Source of the DNA: Bradyrhizobium sp. KBS0727
GTDB taxonomy: Bacteria > Pseudomonadota > Alphaproteobacteria > Rhizobiales > Xanthobacteraceae
Direction of reading: 5' to 3'
Length of the DNA stretch: 64,000 nucleotides
Assembly: GCF_005937885.2 (NCBI RefSeq)
Contig: NZ_CP042176.1
Span: 2,971,501 to 3,035,500, forward strand
Under the pieces are notes generated by a model that was not told the origin of the DNA, searched no databases, and saw only the letters and a program-made list of their open reading frames with translations. How positions within the stretch are numbered: the stretch's first letter is position 1; each line of letters begins with the position of its first letter. Both the position numbers and the translations under genes were made by a program. Of this stretch, positions 34,301-42,460 are shown one piece after another.

Positions 34301-35496
34301 AAATCGATTTGACGGCGATGGGCGCACTGGCCTTCCTGGCGCTGACTCCCACGAGCACTTCCGTGCCGGCGCATACCATCGCCTGGCTCTACGATAGCGC
34401 GGCCAATGAAACCATTGTGTATGTCAATCCGACAGATCAGACGCTGACAATCGGCAGCTCAGACTTGCTGGAAATCCATTTGCAAGGAGTCGCGACCGTT
34501 GAGGCGTCGGATTTCATCATCGAGTCGACGACGGCGTCCGCTGCAGTGTCCGGCGAGCCGATCAATCTTGATCTGACCGCAACTGTCGAAAGCGACGGGG
34601 CCGTCATCGCGACGGCCATTGCCGGCGATCCGTCCGGCGGGATCGTCGATGAGGGTCTGCGAACAAATGGCGTGGGTGACAGCTTCGATACCGGTCAACA
34701 CTGGTTTGGCTTGCTCGGTCACGCGGGATTTTCGTTCGACGAAGTCCAGAGCCACTCGACTGAAAACAGCAATGGTGATGTCGTTATCACGCTGGCCAAC
34801 GGACAGTCGACCGGCCCGAATTACGCTCATGTTACGCCGTCGCCAGAGAACAGTGTTGCGTTCAGTCAGACGCCGGTGTTGCAACTCGCCGAGCATGGCG
34901 CAGCGCCGGGGGACGACGGCTGGATCGCGGGATTTCGTAGCCATTGGAACTCAAATTCGGCATTGAGCTTCGTCGACATTTGGAAGAACGATGATCATAC
35001 CTTTCCCAAGGGTGGCCGGTTGGACAACGGGGAATTGGTTCCGACGAACGCCGGTCTTATAAAGGCTGCTGGCACGCATGGGCATACAATTGATGCCGGC
35101 CCAAACGACCTGAATACCGCTGGCCCGGAAGCGTCGGAGGGTCACGGGCCAATGATTGCGAGCTCGATTGGGGGTTCGCGGGCTTCGCCGACCGACGCTG
35201 GGGCGGCCGGTACACGCGGGCTTGGAGACTCATTCAAGTTCAAGGACGAGCTTTCCGGTCATAAGGGTTCAGACGTCGTCGACCGCGGACCTGAAAACCA
35301 CAGCCCGACATGGATCAGTGATCACGAAAATTCCGCTGGACAGCACGGGCTGCTGGAGATTTCAGAGACGCAAACACTCGACCTTTCTTCGCCTTGGCAA
35401 CATTCAACGCAACATTCAACCGACCATTTCAGTATCGTTCCGCACCAAGCGGGGGGCGTTGTCGTTACCCACGTGCCGCACGATCTAATCGTGTGA
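31309..35496 (+). CDS. Large FecR-VCBS-RTX surface protein (putative adhesin)
   Basis: 1395 aa. Residues about 20-160: FecR domain (GDVIETTADGRIEIRFVDGTVFNLS). About 160-180: hydrophobic stretch. About 305-410: cadherin/Ig-like module (GAYTFVPNGG). About 412-858: four VCBS repeats, each ending TITINGSND. About 885-970: RTX calcium-binding nonapeptides (GGAGDDTLNG, GGSGNDTIKG, GGNGDDRF), then a long polar His/Ser-rich tail. RTX plus a C-terminal region without signal peptide implies type I secretion, but no T1SS genes are nearby. It probably works in surface attachment. GGGGAGGTCGAGG precedes the ATG. Confidence 0.85.
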   Translation: MLVASGVEFGDACTAAAGQLPQVIGYIQTAIGGGNIKRPSGIAVQVMAGDSVCRGDVIETTADGRIEIRFVDGTVFNLSRDARVVLSEFARDSNGTLRSALFAVTRGTFAFIASQLAMGGSLTVDTPVGSIRSRAQGCGIGILSLAALTFSTMKVVQAADSNVTFLDDDKITYKDLEHGVFELITKEAIPRHIVVEDPGETVVLRRSGSSVSVNEVANSLTRMQELQAAQQDVLANYAKGIGTTGSSTPPFVNPLPVEPINFIQTDALHGQNALLPIEAMIFTVPEIIIVRPPPILNTPTGPTEIDTVVFDRFTATSGTFSASTINGGAKLTFSISGGTAGNTVLGGVTYDVSNTGPFGTLYVDSTTGAYTFVPNGGAINALQAPTTESFTITVSDGSLSASRAFTININGVNDAAIVSGITAGTAVEAGGVSNATAGTPTAVGTLTDTDVDNPPNTFTAVSSPTASAGGYGSFTMTAAGVWTYTINETNSAVQALNVGDTLTDTFTVTTIDGTLQVVTITINGSNDSAIISGAATGSVIETGAAMPGTLTTSGTLTDTDVDNAPNTFTAVSSPTVSAVGYGLFTITAAGIWTYTLNDANAAVQALNVGDTLTDSFTVTTVDGTPKVVTITINGSNDAAIISGTTTGSVIEAGGVANATLGTPIASGTLTDTDVDNAANSFTAVSSPTVSAGGYGVFTMTAAGVWTYTLNDANAAVQALNVGDTLTDSFTVTTTDGTPQVIAITINGSNDAAIISGTATGAVIEAGGISPGVPIASGTLTDIDIDNAPNSFTAVGSPTLSDGGYGLFTMTAAGVWTYTLDNANTVVDALDVGDTLTDSFTVHTVDGTAMEVTITIHGSSDADPNDFDNLATGTTVISDPPYVFGTPGDDSIAGGGDVSQIIYGGAGDDTLNGTGVNDIIYGGSGNDTIKGNNGDDTIYGGSGSDTINGSNGNDTIIGGFGADHLTGGNGDDRFVYLSVADSHAGRFDTITDFTSGSDKIDLTAMGALAFLALTPTSTSVPAHTIAWLYDSAANETIVYVNPTDQTLTIGSSDLLEIHLQGVATVEASDFIIESTTASAAVSGEPINLDLTATVESDGAVIATAIAGDPSGGIVDEGLRTNGVGDSFDTGQHWFGLLGHAGFSFDEVQSHSTENSNGDVVITLANGQSTGPNYAHVTPSPENSVAFSQTPVLQLAEHGAAPGDDGWIAGFRSHWNSNSALSFVDIWKNDDHTFPKGGRLDNGELVPTNAGLIKAAGTHGHTIDAGPNDLNTAGPEASEGHGPMIASSIGGSRASPTDAGAAGTRGLGDSFKFKDELSGHKGSDVVDRGPENHSPTWISDHENSAGQHGLLEISETQTLDLSSPWQHSTQHSTDHFSIVPHQAGGVVVTHVPHDLIV
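32544..33882 (+). repeat. Four tandem VCBS-coding repeats of 330-340 bp
   Basis: Units begin at about 32544, 32884, 33214 and 33553 and share long near-identical DNA runs (for example ACCCTCAACGACGCCAACGC and CTCAATGTCGGCGACACGCT). Unit lengths of 330-340 bp keep the reading frame. Such homogeneity favours unit gain and loss by recombination. Confidence 0.85.
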
Positions 35497-35555
35497 CGGA
35501 CTTGCCTGAAAGAGTGAGCTGCGGCCGGAAATGCGGGATTCTATTCACAAATGGC

Positions 35556-35815
35556 GGGCCGCGAGGAGCACGCGATCCAGCAGACCTTCTTCCTCTACGT
35601 TTATGAGCCCGGCGGCAACCGGGTCGAGGTCGCCAACGCCGGCGCGCGCCTGATCCTGGCGCCGGACTGGAAGCCGATCGTCTGGACCGAGGAAGAGCGC
35701 AAGAAGGGCCAGGCCTGGGGGCTGAAGACGATCGACTCGGTTCACACCCACGGCACGCCACCGGTGTGAGAGGGCGGGGGTCGTAAACTTATAAATCTGC
35801 AAAGCGAACAGCTTG
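35556..35815 (+). pseudogene. 3' fragment of an extradiol dioxygenase gene (copy B)
   Basis: Encodes the last 65 or so residues of the dioxygenase at 28179 (from HAIQQTFFLYVYEPGG to HTHGTPPV) with only two amino-acid changes. The likeness continues past the stop into AACTTATAAATCTG and CAGCTTG, seen after both genes. About 17 of 19 base differences are silent, so it is the relic of a separate functional gene, not a recent copy. It lies 60 bases after the large adhesin gene and has a chance ATG at 35551. Confidence 0.88.
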
Positions 35816-35976
35816 CCAGTCCGCTTTGCCCCGACAGCGGACTACATACCGCATTGCAGCGAAACGACGCTACGTTCCAAACGCAGAAATAACAATTGAC
35901 CTGGCACCGCTGACCTTGGTTGCCATCTCAGCCGGGCGGGAGGATGCTGTCGCTTGCGACCACCATGGAGAGCCGC

Positions 35977-36228
35977 ATGAGCAAGGCAGGTCTGGACAAT
36001 CGTCATCGCAACCACGACGGCGAAATCAGCCACAAGCACGGCAACACCCTCATCCGCACGTTGCGCAAGATTTACGGACAGGGCTTCGCAGCCGGCTATC
36101 CCCCAACCGAGAAGCTGAGCGAGGTCCTGCTGCAGCTAAACGAGACGTCGCTGAGCCAGCTCCGCCGCGATCATGAAACCGGCCACTTGGAGCACAAGAT
36201 CGCCAACGCTTCGAAGGAAGGCGGCTAA
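35977..36228 (+). CDS. Conserved small hypothetical protein
   Basis: 83 aa, MSKAGLDNRHRNHDGEISHK... then LIRTLRKIYGQGFAAGYPPTEKLSEVL and SQLRRDHETGHLEHKIANA. Highly charged, helical, no signal peptide. I recall similar short proteins as common in rhizobia, without known function. ATG 35977 follows GGAGAG; ATG 35965 is the alternative. A clear terminator lies downstream at 36315. Confidence 0.7.
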   Translation: MSKAGLDNRHRNHDGEISHKHGNTLIRTLRKIYGQGFAAGYPPTEKLSEVLLQLNETSLSQLRRDHETGHLEHKIANASKEGG

Positions 36229-36314
36229 TCGCGAAGACTCTATTTTCGATCCACGCTTTGCGATCGCGGGCATTGGAAATTCGGACCTCGACCTCCGTAA
36301 CACTCGAAATGAAG

Positions 36315-36340
36315 AGGCCGCCTCGGTGGCGGCCTTTTCT
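36315..36340 (+). terminator. Rho-independent terminator
   Basis: AGGCCGCC-TCGGT-GGCGGCCT, a perfect 8-bp stem, runs into TTTTCT. It lies 87 bases after the small gene ending at 36228 and between convergent genes. Confidence 0.8.
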
Positions 36341-36362
36341 AAGCTAACGCGGTCGCGAAAGA

Positions 36363-36608
36363 CTAAAAAGTACACGACCACTTCTTACCATCCGGAGTGG
36401 TGCCGACCCACTTCTTGGCTTTAATACACTGCGCACCGGCAACTTCGCAGTTGGTTCCGGTCTTCCCGGAACTACGGCTTTCGTTGCAATACGCCTGCAT
36501 GCTCGCACAATCGGCCCTCATACACTTGCCAATGGCCTTTTGTGCAGAGCTTGGGAGCGAAGTCGAAATCAAGGCCAGGAGAATGGCTGAGCAATAAAGA
36601 GCTCTCAT
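36363..36608 (-). CDS. Small secreted cysteine-rich protein
   Basis: 81 aa. Signal peptide (MRALYCSAILLALISTSLPSSAQ) and a mature part of about 58 aa with six cysteines (GKCMRADCASMQAYCNE, NCEVAGAQCIKAKKW, WSCTF), probably disulfide-bonded in the periplasm. GAGG precedes ATG 36608. No family recognised. Converges with the small gene at 35977. Confidence 0.65.
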   Translation of the reverse strand: MRALYCSAILLALISTSLPSSAQKAIGKCMRADCASMQAYCNESRSSGKTGTNCEVAGAQCIKAKKWVGTTPDGKKWSCTF

Positions 36609-36682
36609 CGAAATACCTCGGTGGACAAGGCTTGCCGTCAACCTATCGTGACCCTGACCCCTGGCAATGGAGCCCGCCAACG

Positions 36683-37537
36683 CTACCTCACCTGGGCCTT
36701 TCCGGAAAAAGGAGGCGCGGCTTTTAATTCAGCCGTCAAATTCTTGATAAAGAACTCTATGTATCTTTTCCGACTGTCGACCGTGGCCTCACGGTCATAT
36801 GCCATCGTGTACCCCAGGACTTTTCTCATCGGCCGTGGCTGATCAAAGCCGTGGTACGCGATTGGATAAAATATCACTTCGAACTCTGCACCCGTAACGA
36901 CACCAGGGCTTTTCGATTTGATGCATTCAGCGGGCGGAGTCCAATTGTCTTTCTCTCCGACAAAGACAATTGTCGGCGACTTATAAACGTAGCCAACTCC
37001 CCCGAGCAATTTTCCACAATCAGGATAGTAGGAAGCAATAGCGCGAAAGTGGTTGACCGGTCCTCCCTTGGCGCTCAGGAGGGCGGCGCTCCCGCCATCG
37101 CTTAGACCAAGAAGAAATATGTTCTCCTTGCTGATGTTTGCATGGCGCTGCAGGGCAGCCATCGCATTGAATGCGTCATCTCTTCTGATCCCATACCGGA
37201 TATCCGATCTGTACGATCTGTCGCTGCACATTTTGCCGCCCGTCAGATTTCGAGGCCCGTAGCTATCCAAAATCAAAGTCGCAAATCCGCTGCTCAGCAA
37301 CTCCCGGGAGTGAGCTCGAAGTGTCGTTAGGACAACTTCATCCAGCCCTCCACATGGATGCAACAAGATCACGACCGGAAACGGACCTTTCCCTTTTGGA
37401 AGGGAGAGGTCACCGCCAATAGTGGCGGTGAATTCGCTTGTCGTGACCTCACTGCGAAAGGCCAGCGACTCCGCGTCTGCATGAGCTGGAAGCAGCACAG
37501 CGGTCAGTAAGACCAACCAATGACATAAGTTGCGCAT
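36683..37537 (-). CDS. Secreted alpha/beta hydrolase, dienelactone-hydrolase-like
   Basis: 284 aa with signal peptide (LCHWLVLLTAVLLPAHADAE). PVVILLHPCGGLDEV is the oxyanion region, GLSDGGSAAL near residue 150 the nucleophile elbow, and AYHGFDQPRP the histidine. True dienelactone hydrolases use cysteine; here it is serine, so an esterase or peptidase-like activity is more likely. Export also argues against a role in cytosolic aromatic degradation. Alone on its strand; start at 37537 where the signal peptide begins. Confidence 0.78.
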   Translation of the reverse strand: MRNLCHWLVLLTAVLLPAHADAESLAFRSEVTTSEFTATIGGDLSLPKGKGPFPVVILLHPCGGLDEVVLTTLRAHSRELLSSGFATLILDSYGPRNLTGGKMCSDRSYRSDIRYGIRRDDAFNAMAALQRHANISKENIFLLGLSDGGSAALLSAKGGPVNHFRAIASYYPDCGKLLGGVGYVYKSPTIVFVGEKDNWTPPAECIKSKSPGVVTGAEFEVIFYPIAYHGFDQPRPMRKVLGYTMAYDREATVDSRKRYIEFFIKNLTAELKAAPPFSGKAQVR

Positions 37538-37794
37538 AGCGGCGGTTCCTGAAAGCGGGCCCAAGAATAGCGTCACCTTTGGTCTCAAGTACATTGCAGC
37601 GTCAAGTAATGGTCGATGAGCGAGGCCGTCGCGCCCATCGAGAGGAAGACATCGCTTATATTGACGAGCCGGCGGCTGATCTTGCCTGTACGGGCCTTTT
37701 CGCGGAGATCGAACTTGAACAGGGACGAGAACAGATCAATCCCGGCAACGACAAGAAATGGGGCCCCTTGTCCCCCCTTTAAATCTTGTAGAAA

Positions 37795-37824
37795 TGCCAT
37801 ATAATAAGTCATCAAAATATGGCA
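37795..37824. promoter_or_regulatory. Toxin-antitoxin promoter with inverted repeat
   Basis: TGCCATAT (37795-37802) and ATATGGCA (37817-37824) are perfect inverted arms 14 bases apart; a related half-site, GTGGCATATG, follows at the antitoxin start. The left arm overlaps TATAAT at 37800-37805, a consensus -10 box. This suits autorepression by the antitoxin. Confidence 0.6.
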
Positions 37825-37837
37825 GATGAGGTGGCAT

Positions 37838-38365
37838 ATGTCCCGACGCCTGACCAGTTCGACGAGCTCGGCGCGCAAGGTTACGGCAGTTGCAAAAAAG
37901 CGCCGCCGGAAACGCATCGGCGTTGTCGCGGCAGCCGGTCCGGGAAAGACCCGTCGCGCCGCGGGTGATGCGACCGCAGCCGCGGGCCCGGAAAAAGCGC
38001 CGCGCGGAAGTGGCTTACTGGCCATGTTTCTGGGGCCGAATGGTATGCTGTCCATCGATCGTGTTGCGGATCGATTTGGCCTGTCCAAACTCCAGTTTGC
38101 AGAGACGATCGGTATTTCAAGGGAAACGTTGTATAGGCCAGCACGCCTTAAAGCCCCCAAGACACAAGCTCGCGCGGCCGAGATGCTCGAGATCGTCGGT
38201 CGGATTGCTGACTGGGCGGGCGGTGAAAAGCAGGCATTGGCTTGGTACCGTGCCGAGCCGCTGCCGGCGTTCGGCGGCAGAACAGCGGAATCGCTTGTCA
38301 AGGAAGGCAAAGCCGCCGCCGTGAGAGACTATCTCGACCACGTTGCGACGGGCGGCTTTGCTTGA
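37838..38365 (+). CDS. DUF2384 (Xre/MbcA/ParS-type) antitoxin
   Basis: About 175 aa. A basic N-terminus (KKRRRKRIGVV) precedes a helix-turn-helix-like segment (MLSIDRVADRFGLSKLQFAETIGISRETLYRP) and a C-terminal toxin-binding domain (EMLEIVGRIADWAGGEKQALAWYRAEPLPAFGGRTAESLVKEGKAAAVRDYL, typical of DUF2384). It neutralises the RES toxin encoded next and probably represses the promoter. ATG 37838 has AGGTGG before it; ATG 37826 is also in frame. Its TGA overlaps the toxin's TTG start. Confidence 0.85.
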   Translation: MSRRLTSSTSSARKVTAVAKKRRRKRIGVVAAAGPGKTRRAAGDATAAAGPEKAPRGSGLLAMFLGPNGMLSIDRVADRFGLSKLQFAETIGISRETLYRPARLKAPKTQARAAEMLEIVGRIADWAGGEKQALAWYRAEPLPAFGGRTAESLVKEGKAAAVRDYLDHVATGGFA

Positions 38366-38883
38366 GGTGGGCAGGCACATGCTTCCGGGCCCACGACCCG
38401 AAATGGGCTTGGGCACCGACTTCTGGCGAGGGCGCAGCGAGCAAAGGCGGCCGGTTCAACCCCATCGGTACACCTGCACTCTACCTGGCCCTGACGGTCG
38501 AAGGCATGTTTCTCGAAATGGGTCACGGCCTTGCTTATCGTTTTGAACCACTCACAGTTTGTACGTACGACGTAGATGTAACGGATGTAGTTGATCTTCG
38601 AACTGCAAGAGATCACGTAGCCGAAGGGACTTCCCGCGACGAACTGGCATGCGCGTGGGCCTGGGATCTTTCGAATGGCAAGAAACCTGCGTCGTGGCGT
38701 TTGGCCGAGCGGCTCATCAGCGGCGGTGCCGCCGGAATTCTGGTGCCTTCGTTTGCGACCGGTGCACGCGAAACCATGGCAAATATAGTGCTCTGGAAGT
38801 GGGGGCCTGATCTTCCCCACAAAGTTGTCGTCCACGACCCCTCGAACCGGTTGCCGAGGGATCAGAGTTCCTGGAGCCGGTAA
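38362..38883 (+). CDS. RES-domain toxin
   Basis: About 173 aa. CFRAHDPKWAW, KGGRFNPIGTPALYLALTVEGMFLEM (seen as GGRFN and LYLA) and LVPSFATGARETMANIVLW match RES toxins, which attack NAD+ or ADP-ribosylate targets to stop growth. The only start upstream of the domain is TTG 38362 in TTGA, overlapping the antitoxin stop, so toxin output depends on antitoxin translation. The gene ends a dozen bases before dioxygenase fragment C. Confidence 0.83.
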   Translation: MRWAGTCFRAHDPKWAWAPTSGEGAASKGGRFNPIGTPALYLALTVEGMFLEMGHGLAYRFEPLTVCTYDVDVTDVVDLRTARDHVAEGTSRDELACAWAWDLSNGKKPASWRLAERLISGGAAGILVPSFATGARETMANIVLWKWGPDLPHKVVVHDPSNRLPRDQSSWSR

Positions 38884-38895
38884 AGGTGTCCGCGC

Positions 38896-39134
38896 CGTCT
38901 CCGCGCTCGACAGCCGCGAGGAGATTTTGCGCGCCGCCGATATCTTTCTGGAAAACGGCGTTCACATCGAGACCGGCCCGCACAAGCCCGCGATCCAGCA
39001 GACCTTCCTCCTCTACGTCTATGAGCCCGGCGGCAACCGCGTCGAAGTCGCCAACGCCCGCCTGATCATCGTGCCAGACTGGAAGCCGATCGTGTGGACC
39101 GAGGAAGAACGCAAGAAGGGCCAGGCCTGGGGGC
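38896..39134 (+). pseudogene. Internal fragment of an extradiol dioxygenase gene (copy C)
   Basis: Matches residues about 224-303 of the dioxygenase at 28179 (ALDSREEILRAADIFLENGV to EERKKGQAWG), then diverges. Both ends are truncated; a three-codon gap (VANARLIIV against VANAGARLILA) and extra changes show it is not identical to copy B. It directly follows the RES toxin gene, so the toxin-antitoxin pair was inserted into, or replaced, the front of this gene. Confidence 0.85.
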
Positions 39135-39342
39135 ATGAATTGATGTCTTGATGGAAGAGTGGCTTTTGCTTCTCGCAATGCAATCAGACCACCACACGAT
39201 GTTGACGAGTTCTACGCAGTTTTTGGACGCAAATAACCTTGATGTCCCTCCACCACGAGAATAGCCTCCGCGAAATGTGCCGATATCTCCACCGCTGAGG
39301 CCGTTTCATCGCAATCCATAAAAGAGGAATTTGCTATGGAGA

Positions 39343-40104
39343 CTAGGACGCGGACTCATAGAGACGCAGCCATAGCCTGATTGACGCGAGTTGAACGAAG
39401 GCAAGGTAGTTGTCGGCGAGCCTGTCGTAGCGCGTCGCGACTCGGCGACATTGTTTGATCCGGTTGAAGAACCGCTCGACCTGGTTGCGAGCGCGGTAGA
39501 GATAAGGGCTGAAGCAGATCGGATCGGTGCGATTACTCTTCGGCGGGATGTTGGCCCACGCGCCCTTCTTCATGGCAAGTTCTCTGATCCAGTCGGCGTC
39601 ATAGCCGCGGTCGGCAAGCAGCATTGACCCAGATTTGAGGCGAGACAGCAGCTTTCGCGCAAGTCGAACGTCGTGTGCCTCGCCGGGGCTCAATGCGAGC
39701 CGTACCGGCAGACCATTGCCATCGACCACCGCATGAATTTTGCTCGTCAAACCGCCGCGTGACCTCCCCATCGATTGGCGCTCGTTTCGTGTGATGCAGG
39801 CTCCATGCTGATGCACGCGGACAGTGGAGGTGTCGATCATCTGGACAGCGGCATCGCGGGCTACGGCAAGTGCGTCTATGATGCGGCCCCAGACCCCCGC
39901 CCGGCGCCAGCGGACGAAACGGTTATAGCAGGTCGTGTAAGGGCCAAAATGATCCGGCAAATCGCGCCAAGGTGCCCCGGATCGCAAGACCCAGAATATG
40001 CCGTTGAGGACACGCCGGTCGTTCACCCGAGGAACGCCACGCGGTTTGTTCGGCAGCATGGGCCCGATGGCAACCCATTCATGATCAGTGAGTTCGTACC
40101 GCAT
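39343..40104 (-). mobile_element. IS5-family transposase
   Basis: 253 aa single-frame transposase. MRYELTDHEWVAIGPMLPN, GVPRVNDRRVLNGIFWVLR, SGAPWRDLPDHFGPY and later VDGNGLPVRLALSPGEAHD, LLADRGYDAD and RNQVERFFNRIKQCRR give the IS5-type DDE catalytic core (D in MIDTSTV, D in LADRGYD, E in VERFF). The frame is intact and could be active. I could not find matching terminal inverted repeats, so the element limits are not given. Confidence 0.88.
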
Positions 40105-40280
40105 GATTCGAGCCCCCAGTTTTGGGTTTGAATCACGACAGCCTGGCCGAGCGCAACGCCCCCTCGCTCGGCCTCCGCTGCAGCGCTTACAGGCGGATGC
40201 GGACATCAGCCAACCGACAATCCCCGCCCAAACCGTCGAAAATGACTCAAAGCCGACCTCGACTGAAGTCGCTTACGGAA

Positions 40281-40724
40281 TTATGGCACCCGTGCGTCCA
40301 TCTCGGGGTGCAACACCATGCTCTCCTGCGCAGTCGCCTCGTTGCGCGACCCGACGAAGACAGCAGGCGCCGCGCCGCGATTTACCGCGACATGCAACAC
40401 GTTAGCCGGGATGTAGACGAAGTCGCCCGGCCGAACGGCTTCGCAATGCTCAAGCTCATCTCCGGTCCAAAGCTCCAACACGTCGCCGCTCATCATGTAG
40501 AGCGCGGTCTCGTGGTGCTCGTGCACATGCGCCTTCGTGCGGCTACCCGGTGGCAGCGCCATCAGGCCGAGCCAGATCACCTGTGACCCGGTGGTTTCGG
40601 CGCTGACGCCAGCCCGGTAGTCCGAGCCCTGCTGGACCCGATGCTCCGGCGCTGCCTTCACCACCATCCCAACACGGCTGGTTGTGTTGACTGGCTGCAC
40701 CTTCATTGCGCTTGTGTTGCTCAT
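40281..40724 (-). CDS. Cupin-domain protein
   Basis: 147 aa. Single cupin: PPGSRTKAHVHEHHETALYMMSGDVLELW carries the metal motif (HVHEHHE), and PGDFVYIPANVLHVAVNRG the second motif. GGGAGAG precedes ATG 40724. It is divergent from the wHTH-TPR regulator at 40863, which may have controlled it. Function (small-molecule binding or enzyme) cannot be told. Confidence 0.8.
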   Translation of the reverse strand: MSNTSAMKVQPVNTTSRVGMVVKAAPEHRVQQGSDYRAGVSAETTGSQVIWLGLMALPPGSRTKAHVHEHHETALYMMSGDVLELWTGDELEHCEAVRPGDFVYIPANVLHVAVNRGAAPAVFVGSRNEATAQESMVLHPEMDARVP

Positions 40725-40862
40725 TGTTCTCTCCCTTGGTTTGATCGATGGTGTGAGGATGCCGTCTATCCGCGCAAGAAGTCTCGAAAAGGGTTCCGAA
40801 AAGTTCCAAATTGTTTCGAATAGCGGCTTCGCAGCTTGCGGGCGCGCCGCTATGCTCGTCTG

Positions 40863-42367
40863 ATGCAGCGGTTTGCCTTCGGCCCCTTCGTGTTCGAATC
40901 CGCGCGCGGCGTGCTGCTGCGTGACGGACGACCAATGCCGGTCAACCAGAAAGGCATTCGTCTGCTTGCCCCGCTGCTGCGTGCGTCCGGTGAGGCCGTC
41001 TCCAAGACCGCACTGATGGATGCGGCGTGGCCCGGGACTGCAGTCGAGGAAAGCAACTTGTCGGTCCAGATCGCGGCGCTGCGCAAGCTTCTCGGCCCTG
41101 CCCACGACGGCGGCGAATGGATCGCGACGGTTCCGCGTGTTGGTTACCGGTTCGTCGGCGCGGTGTCGGGCGCGGACGCGCTGGCTGAAAGCGCCGATGC
41201 CACCGATGCGCGGCCGCTGATCGCGGTACTGCCGTTCGGCATCGTCAGCGAAGAGCCAGGCAAGGAGTACCTGGCTGACGGCATCACCGACGACATCATA
41301 ACGGCGCTCGCTCGCTATCGTTGGTTTCGCGTTGTTGTCCGCGGCACAGCTTTCGCGCTCCGAGACAAGGCCGCCGAGCAGCTCGGCGCGCGCTATGCGC
41401 TCCACGGCAACGTGCGCCATTCCGGCGAGCGGCTGCGCATCTCAGCGCAACTGATCGATACCCGCGACGGTGCGCACTTGTGGGCCGAACGCTACAACCT
41501 CGCGATGGCCGATGTGTTCGCCATTCAAGACGAAATTGCCGAACGCGTGGTTGCGGCGATTGAGCCTGAGCTTCTGAAAAGCGAGTCGCGTCTGGCTATC
41601 GTGCGCCACACCGGCAATATGAGGGCGTGGGACTTGGTGCGGCAGGGTATGTGGCATTTTCACAAAGTGACCCGTGAAGGGCATCGCGCCGCGCGCGACC
41701 TGTTCCGCCGCGCCTGTACAGCCGATCGGATCTGTCGGAGGCGCACGCCTGGCTAGGCCGGGTCAGTGCCGGCATCATCGCTTATGGGTGGAGCGATGAT
41801 GTTGTTGCCGACGGGCGCGAGGGTACGCAGGCCGCGACCCACGCGGTCGCGCTCGACCCGCGCGACCCATATGCGCACTACTCGTTCGCCATCGTGAGCT
41901 GTTACGCGGGCTCCGCCAACACCGGTACGCTAGCTGCGCAGAGCGCGATCGATCTCAATCCGAGCTTCGCGCTCGGCCATCTCGTGCTTGGAATGGCGCG
42001 ACTATTCGACGGCGATGCAAATCGCGCTGTCGCACCGTTGCGTCACGGTCTCACGCTCAACCCGAATGATCCGCAGAACGTCGCGTGGCACATCCTGCTG
42101 GCCTACGCCGAACTGCTCAGCGATATGCCGGATAAGGCGCTCGAAAGCGCGAACCGGTCGCTGGCTTTGCGTCCCCTGTTCGGTCCGACGTTCGAGGTGC
42201 TGTGCTGCTGCACAATGGCGCTAGGGCGGCGCGACGACGCGCGCCGATGGGGTGAACGCATGAAAGAAGTTGATGGCCCGGAAGGCCACTTCATTGCGCC
42301 AATTAGAGCCGGTCAGTCTGAGTACGACAAACGTATCGCTCGGCTACTGCAGAAGGCAACCGCGTGA
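40863..42367 (+). pseudogene. Frameshifted OmpR/CadC-type wHTH regulator with TPR-like C-terminus
   Basis: Frame 1 (to 41756) encodes an OmpR-type winged helix (FAFGPFVFESARGVLLRDG, ESNLSVQIAALRKLLG, VPRVGYRFVG) and a TolB/adenylate-cyclase-associated domain (LIAVLPFGIVSEEPGKEYLADGITDDIITAL). The TPR part continues in another frame from about 41728 (DLSEAHAWLGRVSAG to the stop at 42367). A single missing C in GCCGATC-GGATCTG at 41727 explains it: restoring the base gives ADPDLSEAHAW. Either a pseudogene or a sequencing error. ATG 40863 starts the homology. Confidence 0.85.
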
Positions 42368-42460
42368 GCCCACATGACCGCCGCTGGCCCTCCGCGTCAT
42401 TTTGCTGCGATTGCGCGTAGGCGGTCGGTATCGGAGCGAAGCGGACATAGCCAATGGTTT

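Noticed and set aside
32890..34374. 494-aa frame on the minus strand
   Set aside because: Antisense to the VCBS repeats; its apparent repeats only mirror them.
39300..40140. Terminal inverted repeats of the IS5-type element
   Set aside because: I compared both flanks, including GATTC...GAATC near 40105-40134, and found no convincing matched ends or target duplication.
40725..41420. Long open frame upstream of the cupin gene on the minus strand
   Set aside because: It is antisense to the wHTH regulator, shows no motif before MSNTSAM, and a good ribosome site lies just before 40724.
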